In this document: piece after piece, positions 8,745-18,305 of the stretch
Layout: each line of letters opens with the position of its first letter
Numbering within the stretch: position 1 is the stretch's first letter
Source of the DNA: Agromyces agglutinans
GTDB lineage: Bacteria > Actinomycetota > Actinomycetes > Actinomycetales > Microbacteriaceae
Length of the DNA: 64,000 nucleotides
Direction of reading: 5' to 3'
Assembly (NCBI RefSeq): GCF_009647605.1
Contig: NZ_WJIF01000001.1
Span: 583,801-647,800 of the forward strand
Program-made: the position numbers and the translations under genes
Notes under the pieces: model-generated
Database searches by the model: none
What the model saw: only the letters and a program-made list of their open reading frames with translations
What the model was told of the DNA's origin: nothing

Positions 8745-10306
8745 GCATCGACGAGCGCCTGCACACTGCGGCGTTGGTCAGCCCGCGTGATGAACGTCGA
8801 CGAGAGAGACGGGCACGGCAACGCGCTGCATCCGCGCTCGAAAAGGATGCCCGTCGGGCCCGCGAGGCCGACCGCCGCACGCGCGTTGCCGGCGAGCGTG
8901 CCGAGGCACGCCAGGCCGGCTACCTTCCGGCCGCTGGCGAGCCTGGGCCCGCATCGCTTCGCACGCCGGGTCGGCTGAGACTGCCGAAGCATCAGGACAC
9001 GTCCGCCACGCTCGCCGGTCACTATCCGTTTCTCGCCGAAGCCGGACTCGGCTCGGCGGGCGTATTCGTCGGTCAAGACCTCTACTCAGGCGCCTCGTTC
9101 GTCTACGACCCATGGGTGCTCTACCAACGCGGCATGATCACCGCGCCGAACGTCGTGCTTGCCGGCATCGTCGGCTCGGGTAAGTCGTCGCTCGCGAAAT
9201 CGCTCTACACCCGTTCGCTGCCCTTCGGGAGGCGCGTGTACGTGCCCGGCGACCCGAAAGGCGAGCACACCGCCGTCGCCGAAGCAGTCGGCGGCAAAGC
9301 CATCATCCTCGGGCATGGACTGCGGAACCGCCTGAACCCGCTCGACGAAGGGCACCGACCCGCCGCTGCCTCCGATGCTGAATGGGCCGCACAGCTCGCC
9401 TCGCGCCGACGCGACCTCATCGGCGCCCTCGCCGAGACCGTGCTCGACCGCCAACTCACGCCGCTCGAGCACACCGCCATCGACCTCGCCCTCGCCGACG
9501 CCGTACGAAGCGCGCCGGTGCCGATCCTGCCGATGGTCGTCGACCGCATCCTCAGCCCTGATCCGACGGACGACCCGGAGCACCGCCTCGCCGAAGACGG
9601 CCGCCTCGTCGGCCACGCACTCCGCCGCCTCGTCGCCGGCGACCTCGCCGGCCTTTTCGACGGCCCCTCCACCGTGCGCTTCGACCCGACCCTGCCGATG
9701 GTGTCCCTAGACCTCTCCCGCGTCACTGAGAACTCGACTCTCATCTCGGTGCTCATGACGTGCTCGTCGGCTTGGATGGAGGGCGCCCTCGCAGACCCTG
9801 ACGGCGGTCAACGCTGGGTCGTCTACGACGAAGCTTGGCGCCTCATGGCCTACCCCGCCCTGCTCCGCCGAATGGACGCCCAATGGCGCCTCGCCCGCCA
9901 CTACGGCATCGCCAACATGCTGATCTTCCACAAGCTCACCGACCTCGACAACGTCGGCGACTCCGGCAGCGCCATGCGCGCCCTCGCGTCGTCACTGCTC
10001 GCGAACGCAGAGACCCGTATCGTCTACCGCCAGGAGCCGGATCAGCTCGGCTCGACAGCCGCGGCCCTCGGGCTGTCGGGAACGGAGCAGAAGCTGCTCC
10101 CCACGCTCGGGATTGGCCAGGGACTCTGGCGCGTCAAGGACCGCAGCTTCGTCGTGCAGCACCAGCTGCACCCCGACGAGCTCGCGGCGTTCGATACGAC
10201 GGCGCGGATGACGGGAGCTCTCGCACTCGCAGATTGGGATTCGTCCGCTGAGGGTTCAGCACCATGCAGAATTGGCGCTGGATCCGAGGCCTGTCACGGT
10301 GATTAG
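8741..10306 (+). CDS. VirB4-like conjugation ATPase
   Basis: The 521-residue ATPase has Walker A GIVGSGKSS (Lys about residue 148) and Walker B in RWVVYDEAWRLM about 370. Further VirB4/TraC-family features are the PGDPKGEHT segment after the P-loop and HKLTDLDNVGDSGS near the C-terminus. The first 70 residues are an Arg/Ala-rich helical region. The VirB4 N-terminal part is encoded by the separate gene at 6592-8055. It energises substrate transfer and pilus assembly at the cytoplasmic membrane. The GTG start overlaps the upstream stop. The gene is followed by foreign-looking sequence rather than directly by the next transfer gene. Confidence 0.88.
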   Translation: MSIDERLHTAALVSPRDERRRERRARQRAASALEKDARRAREADRRTRVAGERAEARQAGYLPAAGEPGPASLRTPGRLRLPKHQDTSATLAGHYPFLAEAGLGSAGVFVGQDLYSGASFVYDPWVLYQRGMITAPNVVLAGIVGSGKSSLAKSLYTRSLPFGRRVYVPGDPKGEHTAVAEAVGGKAIILGHGLRNRLNPLDEGHRPAAASDAEWAAQLASRRRDLIGALAETVLDRQLTPLEHTAIDLALADAVRSAPVPILPMVVDRILSPDPTDDPEHRLAEDGRLVGHALRRLVAGDLAGLFDGPSTVRFDPTLPMVSLDLSRVTENSTLISVLMTCSSAWMEGALADPDGGQRWVVYDEAWRLMAYPALLRRMDAQWRLARHYGIANMLIFHKLTDLDNVGDSGSAMRALASSLLANAETRIVYRQEPDQLGSTAAALGLSGTEQKLLPTLGIGQGLWRVKDRSFVVQHQLHPDELAAFDTTARMTGALALADWDSSAEGSAPCRIGAGSEACHGD

Positions 10307-10642
10307 CTTCGCTCGGATCCGATGTTCGCGGGCGGTGCGCGATGAGCGGATTCAACCCAGACCGGATGTCACCTCGTCGCGCAGCACACCCCTCCGCGAC
10401 GCAGGCGTCGGTGTGCCCGAGGTAGGTAGAACTCAGCTACCTGGGCTCAGTCGAGGAACAACGTGCGGGCAGTAACCGATATCGGCATCCCGGTCGAGGC
10501 CCTCGACCTCGTCGACCGCACTTCGACGTATTATCGCGCCCGGAGATTCCACGACGTCATCGTGGGCTTATCGGAGGCTCGGTAGCACCTCGATACGTGG
10601 CCGACGGGCGAGTGTACGCGCTCGACTGTGTAGGTTTGGCTC
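10307..10642 (+). other. Non-coding junction between VirB4 gene and restriction-modification island
   Basis: No convincing gene is present in these 336 bases. An ATG at 10341 begins a 27-codon frame (MSGFNPDRMS) that ends at TAG near 10422. Given its position directly after virB4, it could be the truncated start of a former transfer gene. A small inverted repeat AGGTAG (10420-10425) / CTACCT (10437-10442) follows. Base composition falls from about 10,400 onward, marking the likely left edge of the inserted island. Confidence 0.4.
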
Positions 10643-13600
10643 ATGTCTAGCCTGGTTCCCCTCGCTCAGATTTTCGCTGTTCGTTCGGCAACCCGTACTG
10701 AGGCAGACGTCCAGCAGAATCTCGGCGCGTTCCTCACACTCGCTCCTCTTGGCTTAGCCGATAACCAGGTGTCGAAGGTGGAGGTTCCGACCGGCGATGG
10801 CACGCGGCGGCGAATCGACGTCGAGTACGGGCGACTCATCATCGAAGTGAAGAAGGACCTCACGGTCGCAAACGCCGTGACCAAGGCTGAACCGCAGCTT
10901 CAGGGGTATCTGAAGGTCAAGCGCGACGCGACCGGCGACGAGTACGCGGGCATCATTACCGATGGCGTCGAGTGGCTGCTCTATACGCTCGCCGGCGACG
11001 AGTTCAAGCAGGTTCAGACGTTCACGATGAAGCGCGCGGATTCTGACAGCATCGAGCGGCTGACTAACTGGCTCGACGGCATACTCCTCACGGGCCCGAA
11101 GCTGAAGCCGACGCCTGACCGCATCGAGGAGCGGCTCGGGGCGAGCTCGCCGCGGTTCCGTCTTGACCGTGCACGCCTCGAGGCGCTATACAACGACCAA
11201 AGCAACGATGCCGAGACGACGCTGAAGCGCGAACTCTGGGCCCGGTTGCTCCGCACGGCGCTCGGCACGAACTTCGAGGATGACGCGGCACTGTTCCTCG
11301 ACCACACGCTCCTGGTCATCGAAGCCGAGATCATCGCGCACCTCGTTGTTGGCATCGACCCCTCAACGCTCGAATCTGATGCAGTGCTCGCCGGCGCGGC
11401 CTTTAAGTCCGCCGGCATCATCGGCGTTGTCGAGGCCGACTTCTTCGACTGGCCCGCAAAGGTCAATGGCGGGCCCGCAATCATCGCCGACCTGGTGCGT
11501 GAGCTCGGGCAGTTCACATGGGAGGACGTCGAGCACGACGTGCTCAAGCACCTGTACGAGGCCATCATCTCGCCGGAGACGCGCAAGGGGCTCGGCGAGT
11601 ACTACACCGCCGACTGGCTCGCGAAGGCAATCGTCGATGAGCGGGTCACGGACCCGCTGAATCAACGGGTGATGGACCCGGCATGCGGTTCGGGGACATT
11701 CGTTTTTCACGCCGTGCGACGATTCCTGGATGCAACGGATGCGGCTGGGTTCGCGAACCGCGATGCGCTGACATTGTTGCAGGAGACCGTATTCGGCATG
11801 GACATCCACCCCGTATCGGTGGTTCTGGCCCGGGTGACGTATCTGCTCGCCATCGGGCCGGAGCGATTGCAGGACCGAGGCACGCTCAGCATTCCAGTCT
11901 TCCTTGGAGACTCGGTGCAGTGGGGCCGCGGGGCCGGCGCACTCAGCAGCGACGTCTTCACAATGGAAGTAGATGCAGAAGACCTCGCTGGAAGTGAGGC
12001 TGAGGACGAACAGCTCGCCGGGTTCGCCGAGACGTTGACCTTCCCGCTCGGCTCCGACCCCACCGAGCTCGACATGCTCATCGCCGACCTCGCTGACCTC
12101 GCCGCGCAGTACACAGATGCGACCAGGCCCATCCCTGTTATCTCGCACATATTGAAAGCGCGTGGGGTGAAAGACCCGCAGGCCGACGTGGTGAGGGCTT
12201 CATTCAAGACACTCTGTGAACTGAACGCCGCCGGTCGAGACCACATCTGGGGTTACGTCGTTCGCAATCAGATCCGGCCGCTGTGGCTCGCGCGGAACCC
12301 GGTGGACGTGCTTGTCGGAAACCCGCCGTGGGTGGCCTACCGCTACATGACGCGCACGATGCAGTCGCAGTTCAAGGCGATGCTCGAGTCGCGAGAGCTG
12401 TGGACCGGTGGCGCGGTGGCGACCAACCAAGACCTCGCGGCGCTGTTCATCGCCCGCACGGTCGAGGTCTTCCTCAAGCCCGGCGGTAGCTTCGGCTTCG
12501 TAACGCCCTACGCGGTGCTGTCGCGCTTGCAGTATGAGTTGTTCCGCACCGGCGACTGGCTCGATGCCGACCCGCTGCACATTAACGCAGCGTTCGAGAC
12601 ACCGTGGGATTTGGCCGACGTGCGTCCAGACCTCTTCCCGGTGCCGTCAGCGGTCATATTCGGCACTCGCGCAGACGAAGCTGTCGCGCTGCCGGAGGAG
12701 GTCATCGCATTTCGTGGTCGTGTTGGCCACATCCTGCGTGAAGACGACACGGTCATCCAACTGTCGGCCGACGACGCCTATCTGTCGCCTTACTCATCGC
12801 GGCCGATTCAGGGCGCAACGGTCGTGCCTCGCGTGCTGACCTTCGTCGACGAGGTGCCCGCCGGAATGCTTGGACGCCCTGCAGGAACAACCGCGGTGAA
12901 GTCGGCGCGCAGCACGCAGGAGAAGAAGCCGTGGAAGCTACTAGATTCGGTCGAGTCACCTGTAGAGGAGTCCTTCGTTCGAGAGGTGCTGCTCGGATCG
13001 AGCATGGTGCCCTATCGGGTCGTTTGGCCGCACAAGGCGGTGCTCCCCATCACTGACAGCGGCGTGCTGAAGCCCGCCCAGATGTTGCACTACCCGCTGC
13101 TTAGCGCCCGCTGGGCGATTGTCGATGGCCTCTACAACGCGAACAAGTCGGCGAAGACGAAGATGAATCTCACTGAGCGCCTCAACTTCCAGAGCGGGCT
13201 CACGCGACAATTGCCTGCACCAGCTCACCGGGTTCTCTACACCGCGTCCGGCAATCGCATTGCCGCGGCCTACACCGCGAACACCGACTACGTAATTGAA
13301 CACAAGCTCTACTGGTTGAAGGTCGACTCGGAGGGCGAGGGACAATATCTCGCGGCCATCTTGAACTCGGATGCTGTCGCCGTCGCAGTTGCGAAACGGC
13401 AGTCTCGGGGTCTATTCGGTACGCGAGACATCGACACGCTCCCATGGCGACTCCCGATTCCGGCCTACGACCCTGACAACGAAACGCATGTGGCTCTTGC
13501 CGACCTGGGCATCGCCGCGACCGCGACCGCAATGACCATCGACTTCGCGGATGTGTTGGACTTCAAGGACGCTCGTCGGCTCGTGCGAGGCGCCCTGGCT

Positions 13601-13726
13601 GCGGATGGCACGACCGAAGCCATCGACCAAATCGTCACCCGTATGCTCGACCTCAACCCCTCAGGCTCGGCGATTCTGCTCGGCGACGCGGAGGACGCAG
13701 ACTTTCCTGACGACGAGGAGTCATAG
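10643..13726 (+). CDS. Single-chain restriction-modification enzyme (type IIG-like nuclease plus N6-adenine methylase)
   Basis: The 1027-residue protein combines a PD-(D/E)XK-like nuclease region near the N-terminus with a gamma-class adenine methyltransferase. The nuclease residues read D59 in RRRIDVEYG, then E68 and K70 in LIIEVKKDL. Methylase motif I is DPACGSGTF at residues 345-353 and motif IV is NPPW at 560-563. The C-terminal third should hold target recognition (LSAR, GLFGTRDIDTLPWRLPIP). Length and order match Eco57I/MmeI-like enzymes that cut and methylate with one polypeptide. Codon use is less GC-biased than the flanking transfer genes, and it breaks the transfer operon, so it looks like defence cargo. 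A methylase of another defence system is the alternative. Confidence 0.75.
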   Translation: MSSLVPLAQIFAVRSATRTEADVQQNLGAFLTLAPLGLADNQVSKVEVPTGDGTRRRIDVEYGRLIIEVKKDLTVANAVTKAEPQLQGYLKVKRDATGDEYAGIITDGVEWLLYTLAGDEFKQVQTFTMKRADSDSIERLTNWLDGILLTGPKLKPTPDRIEERLGASSPRFRLDRARLEALYNDQSNDAETTLKRELWARLLRTALGTNFEDDAALFLDHTLLVIEAEIIAHLVVGIDPSTLESDAVLAGAAFKSAGIIGVVEADFFDWPAKVNGGPAIIADLVRELGQFTWEDVEHDVLKHLYEAIISPETRKGLGEYYTADWLAKAIVDERVTDPLNQRVMDPACGSGTFVFHAVRRFLDATDAAGFANRDALTLLQETVFGMDIHPVSVVLARVTYLLAIGPERLQDRGTLSIPVFLGDSVQWGRGAGALSSDVFTMEVDAEDLAGSEAEDEQLAGFAETLTFPLGSDPTELDMLIADLADLAAQYTDATRPIPVISHILKARGVKDPQADVVRASFKTLCELNAAGRDHIWGYVVRNQIRPLWLARNPVDVLVGNPPWVAYRYMTRTMQSQFKAMLESRELWTGGAVATNQDLAALFIARTVEVFLKPGGSFGFVTPYAVLSRLQYELFRTGDWLDADPLHINAAFETPWDLADVRPDLFPVPSAVIFGTRADEAVALPEEVIAFRGRVGHILREDDTVIQLSADDAYLSPYSSRPIQGATVVPRVLTFVDEVPAGMLGRPAGTTAVKSARSTQEKKPWKLLDSVESPVEESFVREVLLGSSMVPYRVVWPHKAVLPITDSGVLKPAQMLHYPLLSARWAIVDGLYNANKSAKTKMNLTERLNFQSGLTRQLPAPAHRVLYTASGNRIAAAYTANTDYVIEHKLYWLKVDSEGEGQYLAAILNSDAVAVAVAKRQSRGLFGTRDIDTLPWRLPIPAYDPDNETHVALADLGIAATATAMTIDFADVLDFKDARRLVRGALAADGTTEAIDQIVTRMLDLNPSGSAILLGDAEDADFPDDEES

Positions 13727-13818
13727 CCAGCGCCGCACGACGAAGTCCACCGATCCCCCGGGCGCTACTGCCCGCAATCCCGTGGTGTTTCCCGAATTGG
13801 CCTTCTAGTGAGTAGCAA

Positions 13819-14562
13819 TCACTCAAGGTCATTGCCCTGGGTCGCCCTCACCTCGATTAGTAGCGGCTCGGCTTTCGACACCTCATCCACCTGTGGCATC
13901 GCCTCGAGCATCAGCGTCACCCGCCGAACAATCGCTTCGGGCTGGCTGCGCGCCATCTCCCGCTGCAACTCACGGATCGCGTTATTGTCCACTACCTGCA
14001 CCGACGACAATATCTTCCACTGCTCATCGGCAAACTGTCTCGCCTCGAACATCGCCCGGAAGCGGGCACACCACTCCTCGGCGGTCATCTGCGGCTTCGC
14101 GACGGCGACGTCAGTCCCAGGCGCAGCATCGTCGTCGCACGCATCAGCCTGCGTCGGCATGGTGACGACGTCGGCGGCGTCCATCGGGGATGCGGTGGCC
14201 TCGCTCCCCAGTCCACGCACGTTGTTCCAAAACGATCGAACTGCTGGGAGCGCGCGCTCGTTGATGATTTGCTGTACGTGCGGGGTCGCTTTGCGGATGA
14301 GGGCGTACCCGCCGACCGCGGCGCCGATGACGGCCAAGATGAGCAGCGCCGCCGCCTGCGCGTCTGCGTCTGGATCCGATTCGGTGGTCGACGACGTCGA
14401 TTCGTAACTGCTGTCGTCATCGTCTCGCTCCGACGGGTGGAACGATGCGTGATCAGACAACTTCCCCTCGCAGTCGAAGAGGAGCTGACTTAGGCCGCCA
14501 TCCTCTGATTGCCCGGGTGTCAGCGAGTCGTCGTACTCGTAGTACCCATAGATCTTGGCCAT
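13819..14562 (-). CDS. Hypothetical single-pass membrane protein convergent with the R-M gene
   Basis: The 247-residue protein begins MAKIYGYYEYDD followed by LTPGQSEDGGLSQLLFD, a distinctive N-terminus I recall from scattered hypothetical proteins (LTPGKxxxGGLxxxLFD pattern). An acidic Ser/Asp linker leads to one transmembrane helix at about residues 87-107 (AALLILAVIGAAVGGYALI), and the rest is a cytoplasmic or external helical domain. The 3' end faces the R-M gene with about 90 bases between them, and its start faces the DprA-like gene. Function is unknown. Its place in the island suggests a role in defence or in sensing, but that is inference. Confidence 0.6.
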   Translation of the reverse strand: MAKIYGYYEYDDSLTPGQSEDGGLSQLLFDCEGKLSDHASFHPSERDDDDSSYESTSSTTESDPDADAQAAALLILAVIGAAVGGYALIRKATPHVQQIINERALPAVRSFWNNVRGLGSEATASPMDAADVVTMPTQADACDDDAAPGTDVAVAKPQMTAEEWCARFRAMFEARQFADEQWKILSSVQVVDNNAIRELQREMARSQPEAIVRRVTLMLEAMPQVDEVSKAEPLLIEVRATQGNDLE

Positions 14563-14875
14563 CCAGCCCCCGCAGCTCGTTGAGGCCAGTCAATACCACT
14601 CGACCGACACGCGCTTACGCGAAAGTGGACTTGCACGTTGGCGATGAGCGGGGACCTTCAGTTCACTGAGGTGAATCCCGCGTGCGTCATCGATAACGGC
14701 TGCGACCTGTGCGCCATCGGCATACCGTGGGCGAGCGCGGAACCGGTCCGATTCGCGACGCGACGGCACGCGTTCACTACGCGAACGCCAACCGGTGAGC
14801 GGTGTCTCTCGAGCTCCGCGCTCGCGGGCGCCGAGGATGCGGGCGGCACACCTTCCTCCCACACCAGGAGGCGCA
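14563..14875. other. Right junction of the R-M island; no supported gene
   Basis: These 313 bases hold no gene with a start and ribosome site. On the minus strand, about 40 codons ending at 14590 read plausibly (AQVAAVIDDARGIHLSELKV) and stop at TGA-free to TGA-bounded sequence without a start. They may be the remnant of a gene truncated when the island entered. The promoter of the gene at 14562 (minus) and leader of the DprA-like gene (plus) must also lie here. Confidence 0.35.
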
Positions 14876-15865
14876 GTGACCGCAGGCGAAGAACGAGACG
14901 CGAGGATGGTCCTCGCCGCGGTCTCTGAACCAGCCGACGTCATCACCAGCACGTTGATCGCGCGCGTGGGTGCGGTTTCAACGGTCGAGCTGATCGCGAA
15001 CCGCTTATCACTGCCGAGCGATATCGACACTGCCGAGGGCGAGCTGTGGCGTCGACGTCTCGCGCCGCGCATCCATCCCGATGAGCTTGACCAGCAACGT
15101 GCCGCGATGGATGCCGCCAACCTGCGTGTGCTCACTCCCGCGGATGCCGACTGGCCGACCGAACTCAATCAGCTCGGCTCCACCGCTCCGATCGCCCTCT
15201 GGCTTCACGGTGCACCGGAGTCCCTTCATGCGCCGCTACCCGGCCGGGTGACGATCACCGGTGCTCAGGCGGCGACCGCGTACGGCAGCCACCTCGCTCG
15301 CGAACTCGCGGCAGATCTCTCCCGCCGTGGCCGCGTCATCCTCGCCGGCAGCTCACACGGCATCGACGCGGACGCCCACTTCGGCGCCCTGGCGGCCGGG
15401 CCGACCGCGACGATTGCCGTCCTCGCGTCAGGGCTCGGTCGCCCCCAATCCGCCGGTCACGACGACTTCCACGAGCGCATCGCCTCGGGCGGCGGCCTGC
15501 TCATCTCCGAACTCCCACCGGGTGCATCGCCAACACGGTGGCGATTCCTGCAACGAGGTCGCTTGCTGGCCGCACTCGCGGGCTCGACCGTCGTGGTCGA
15601 GGCAGGACGACGGTCAGCCTCGCTGAACGTCGCGGCGATCGCTCACGCGCTCGGTCGCCCGGTCGCGGCCCTGCCGGGGCCTCTCACGTCGCCGACGAGC
15701 GCGGGTACACATGCGCTCATCCAGAGCGGTACCGCGACCCTGATCACCGGCGCCGACGATCTCATCCGCCTGACCGACCCCGCTGTCCGCTACGCCGTAG
15801 ACCGACCTTTCGCGACGGCCAACCCCCATCGCGGCCTGCCCGACGGCCGGCGACGGCTGCGCTAA
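14876..15865 (+). CDS. DprA/Smf-like DNA-processing protein of the ICE
   Basis: The 329-residue protein contains a DprA-like Rossmann domain: VTITGAQAATAYGSHLARELA, then GRVILAGSSHGIDADAH, IAVLASGLGRPQ, ISELPPG, and VVVEAGRRSASLNVAAIAHALGRPVAALPGP. These match the order in Smf/DprA, which binds single-stranded DNA and loads RecA. The GTG start at 14876 follows a perfect AGGAGG at 14866-14871. Family members carried on ICEs probably protect or process incoming single strands. The coupling-protein gene starts five bases after its stop. The R of the usual TGSR motif is replaced (TGAQ), so ssDNA binding may be altered. Confidence 0.85.
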   Translation: MTAGEERDARMVLAAVSEPADVITSTLIARVGAVSTVELIANRLSLPSDIDTAEGELWRRRLAPRIHPDELDQQRAAMDAANLRVLTPADADWPTELNQLGSTAPIALWLHGAPESLHAPLPGRVTITGAQAATAYGSHLARELAADLSRRGRVILAGSSHGIDADAHFGALAAGPTATIAVLASGLGRPQSAGHDDFHERIASGGGLLISELPPGASPTRWRFLQRGRLLAALAGSTVVVEAGRRSASLNVAAIAHALGRPVAALPGPLTSPTSAGTHALIQSGTATLITGADDLIRLTDPAVRYAVDRPFATANPHRGLPDGRRRLR

Positions 15866-15870
15866 CGCTC

Positions 15871-17775
15871 ATGCGAACCCAGCAGGCCAGTGGCGACCTT
15901 GGCAACGAGCTCACGAACGTCGGCCTGGCGATCCTCATCGGCGTCGCAGGGCTCGCGCTGATGCTTCGCGTCGCGGGCAGCATCAGCGCTTGGGTGACCG
16001 GGCTCCCCGAACCGGCCGTGGGACCGGAGGGCGGGCTGGCCGTCATCTTGCACCCGTCCGACCCGGCCGGCGCACTCGGAGCGCCCGGCCTGCACCCGGT
16101 CGCGTTCTGGAGCGCCGCAGCACTGTTGATCGCTGCGGCGATCACCGGGTTCGTTCTGGTCCGACGGATGCTGCGTGCCTCCGAGCGGGCACGGCTGGCG
16201 GACCCGTTCCGGATGCCGGGCATCGCCACTCGTGCAGACGTCACGTACGCCGCATCCCGGAAGCGGCTCCTTCTTCGCGCCGCGCACCTGCGGCCATCCC
16301 TCGAGCACCCCGAACCGAGCGATGTCGGCTATCGACTCGGTTCTTCGCAGGGCGTCGAGGTGTGGGCGTCGGTCGAGGACTCGATCCTGGTGATGGGGCC
16401 GCCGCGCTCTGGCAAGGGCGTGAACATCGTCATCAACGCGATCCTCGACGCGCCAGGGCCCGTGGTGACCACGAGCACCCGGCCCGACAACCTCGCCGCC
16501 ACACTGACCGCCCGACGACAACATGGCCCGGTCGCCGTCTTCGACCCCCAACGCTTGGTCCCAGGTATCCCGGCTGGGCTTCGGTGGTCGCCGATCCGTG
16601 GTTGCGAGGACCCGCTCACCGCGATCATCCGCGCCAAGGGACTCGCAGCAGGCACCGGACTATCCGCGGGCGGTGTCGACGGCGGCGGGTTCTGGGAGGC
16701 GAAGACGCGCGTCGCCCTCCAGTCACTCCTGCACGCAGCGGCCCTCGACCGCCGCTCCCCCGCCGAACTCTTCCGCTGGACGCTCGACCCCGCCGCGGCC
16801 GCAGACGCCGCCGCGATCCTGCACTCCAATACGGGGGCTGCGACCGGGTGGGGTGACGCGTTGCAGTCGATGCTCGACGCCGACCCGCGCACCCGGGACT
16901 CCATCTGGCAAGGCGTATCCCTCTCACTCGCATCCCTCGCCGACCCGCGCGTGCTCGACGCCGTCTCCCCGACCGACGGCGAACGCTTCGACCCGAAACT
17001 CTTCCTCCGCGCCGGCGGCACCGTCTACCTCCTCGCCACCAGTGCCGGGGCCGACAACACCGCCAACCTCGTCGCCGCGTTCATCGAAGACCTCGTCGAA
17101 ACCGGACGCCGCATCGCCGCCGAATCACCGCGCGCACGCCTCGACCCACCGCTGCTGCTCGCCCTCGACGAGATCGGCAACCTCGCACCCCTGCCATCCC
17201 TGCCGGGTCTCATGGCCGAAGGCGGCGGCACCGGCTTCACGACCATGCCGGTCCTGCAGTCCCTCGCCCAAGCACGCTCGAACTGGTCCGACAACACCGC
17301 CGGCACGATCTGGGATGCCTCCAACGTCAAGGTCATGCTCGGCGGCGAGTCGAACGCGGGCGACCTGCAGAACATCGCGACCATAATCGGCGATCGTGAC
17401 GACCTGACCGATGCCACCACCATTGGCGACCGCGGCAGCCGCTCCTCGCAACGCTCCGTCCGCCGCGTGCAGACCATGCCACCCGACACGATCCGCACCC
17501 TCCCCGACGGCGCCGGCCTCTTCCTGCTCCGATCTGCACCACCGATCATCGCGAAACTCCGGCCCTGGACCGAACGCGCCGACGCGGCCGCCCTGCAAGC
17601 GGGACGCCAGCAGGTCGAAGCCGTGCTGCAGGCGCCGAAGCCAAGGCCGCCGAGCCATGGCGCAGAGACCGACGGCGCTGGCGACTCGGACCGAACGGAT
17701 GCCTCGGCCTCGGCCGACGACAATGACCTCGAAAGCGCCGCGCTCGACGCCGACAGCCGCGAGGTCGGTTCGTAG
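15871..17775 (+). CDS. Type IV coupling protein, VirD4/TraG family
   Basis: The 634-residue protein has two N-terminal membrane helices (about residues 12-32 and 70-95). A TraG/TraD ATPase follows, with Walker A GPPRSGKGVN (Lys about 182) and Walker B LLLALDEIGNLAPLPSLP. Typical downstream segments are GTGFTTMPVLQSLAQARSNW and IWDASNVKVMLGG. It links the relaxosome to the secretion channel and pumps DNA. The C-terminal 60 residues are acidic and disordered. ATG 15871 is chosen because it is the first start after the DprA stop, giving a short cytoplasmic N-terminus before the first helix. No Shine-Dalgarno is evident, so coupling to dprA translation is possible. Confidence 0.9.
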   Translation: MRTQQASGDLGNELTNVGLAILIGVAGLALMLRVAGSISAWVTGLPEPAVGPEGGLAVILHPSDPAGALGAPGLHPVAFWSAAALLIAAAITGFVLVRRMLRASERARLADPFRMPGIATRADVTYAASRKRLLLRAAHLRPSLEHPEPSDVGYRLGSSQGVEVWASVEDSILVMGPPRSGKGVNIVINAILDAPGPVVTTSTRPDNLAATLTARRQHGPVAVFDPQRLVPGIPAGLRWSPIRGCEDPLTAIIRAKGLAAGTGLSAGGVDGGGFWEAKTRVALQSLLHAAALDRRSPAELFRWTLDPAAAADAAAILHSNTGAATGWGDALQSMLDADPRTRDSIWQGVSLSLASLADPRVLDAVSPTDGERFDPKLFLRAGGTVYLLATSAGADNTANLVAAFIEDLVETGRRIAAESPRARLDPPLLLALDEIGNLAPLPSLPGLMAEGGGTGFTTMPVLQSLAQARSNWSDNTAGTIWDASNVKVMLGGESNAGDLQNIATIIGDRDDLTDATTIGDRGSRSSQRSVRRVQTMPPDTIRTLPDGAGLFLLRSAPPIIAKLRPWTERADAAALQAGRQQVEAVLQAPKPRPPSHGAETDGAGDSDRTDASASADDNDLESAALDADSREVGS

Positions 17776-17843
17776 AACTCGCCATGCGCACCTCAGCGGT
17801 GAGCGCGGATCGTCGATCCGCCCGACACCGGAAGGCCAGTCCA

Positions 17844-18305
17844 ATGACGCTTCGCACCCAGCACTCTCTGTCCGGCTTCATCGCCTCCGATCCGCAACGC
17901 ACGGTCACCGAGCGCGGCGACTCCCGCTTCTACGTGCGCATCGGGCAGCCGCAGTTCCGCCGCGAGGACGACGGCTCGTTCACCGAACTGCCGCCCGAGT
18001 TCCACGACCTCGTCGCGTACCGCGCCACCGCCGACCGCGCCATGACCCGGTTCAGCAAGGGCGACCAGTTCGTCGCCGAGGGCTACGTGCACCGCTACCA
18101 GGTCGAGCGCGACGGCCAGGTCGTCGACCGCGAAGAGTTCGTGGCCAAGAAGATCGGCCACGACCTCGCCCGCACCGATTACGACGTCGACCGCACCCGC
18201 CGCCATGCCGCCACAGTCCGGCGAGACGCGGAAGCGAGCGCCGCGGAACCGATCACCTCGCCGGCAGCACCGGTCGGTAGCGCGACATCCGCGCTGCACC
18301 GGTGA
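17844..18305 (+). CDS. SSB-like single-stranded DNA-binding protein
   Basis: The 153-residue protein has an OB-fold-like N-terminal half: SLSGFIASDPQRTVTERGDSR, then FYVRIGQPQFRRED, YRATADRAMTRFSKGDQFVAEGYVHRYQ and the EEFVAKKIGHDLA end of the fold. A short basic/acidic tail follows that lacks the canonical DDIPF tip. ATG 17844 follows GGAAGG at 17830-17835. It overlaps the next gene by four bases. It likely coats transferred single-stranded DNA. Confidence 0.8.
   Translation: MTLRTQHSLSGFIASDPQRTVTERGDSRFYVRIGQPQFRREDDGSFTELPPEFHDLVAYRATADRAMTRFSKGDQFVAEGYVHRYQVERDGQVVDREEFVAKKIGHDLARTDYDVDRTRRHAATVRRDAEASAAEPITSPAAPVGSATSALHR

Noticed and set aside
10272..10475. 67-codon frame after the VirB4 gene
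   Set aside because: Overlaps the end of virB4, has no ribosome site and no recognisable protein features.
14638..14928. 96-codon plus-strand frame before dprA
   Set aside because: Non-ATG start, Arg-rich low-complexity end and overlap with the well-supported dprA start.
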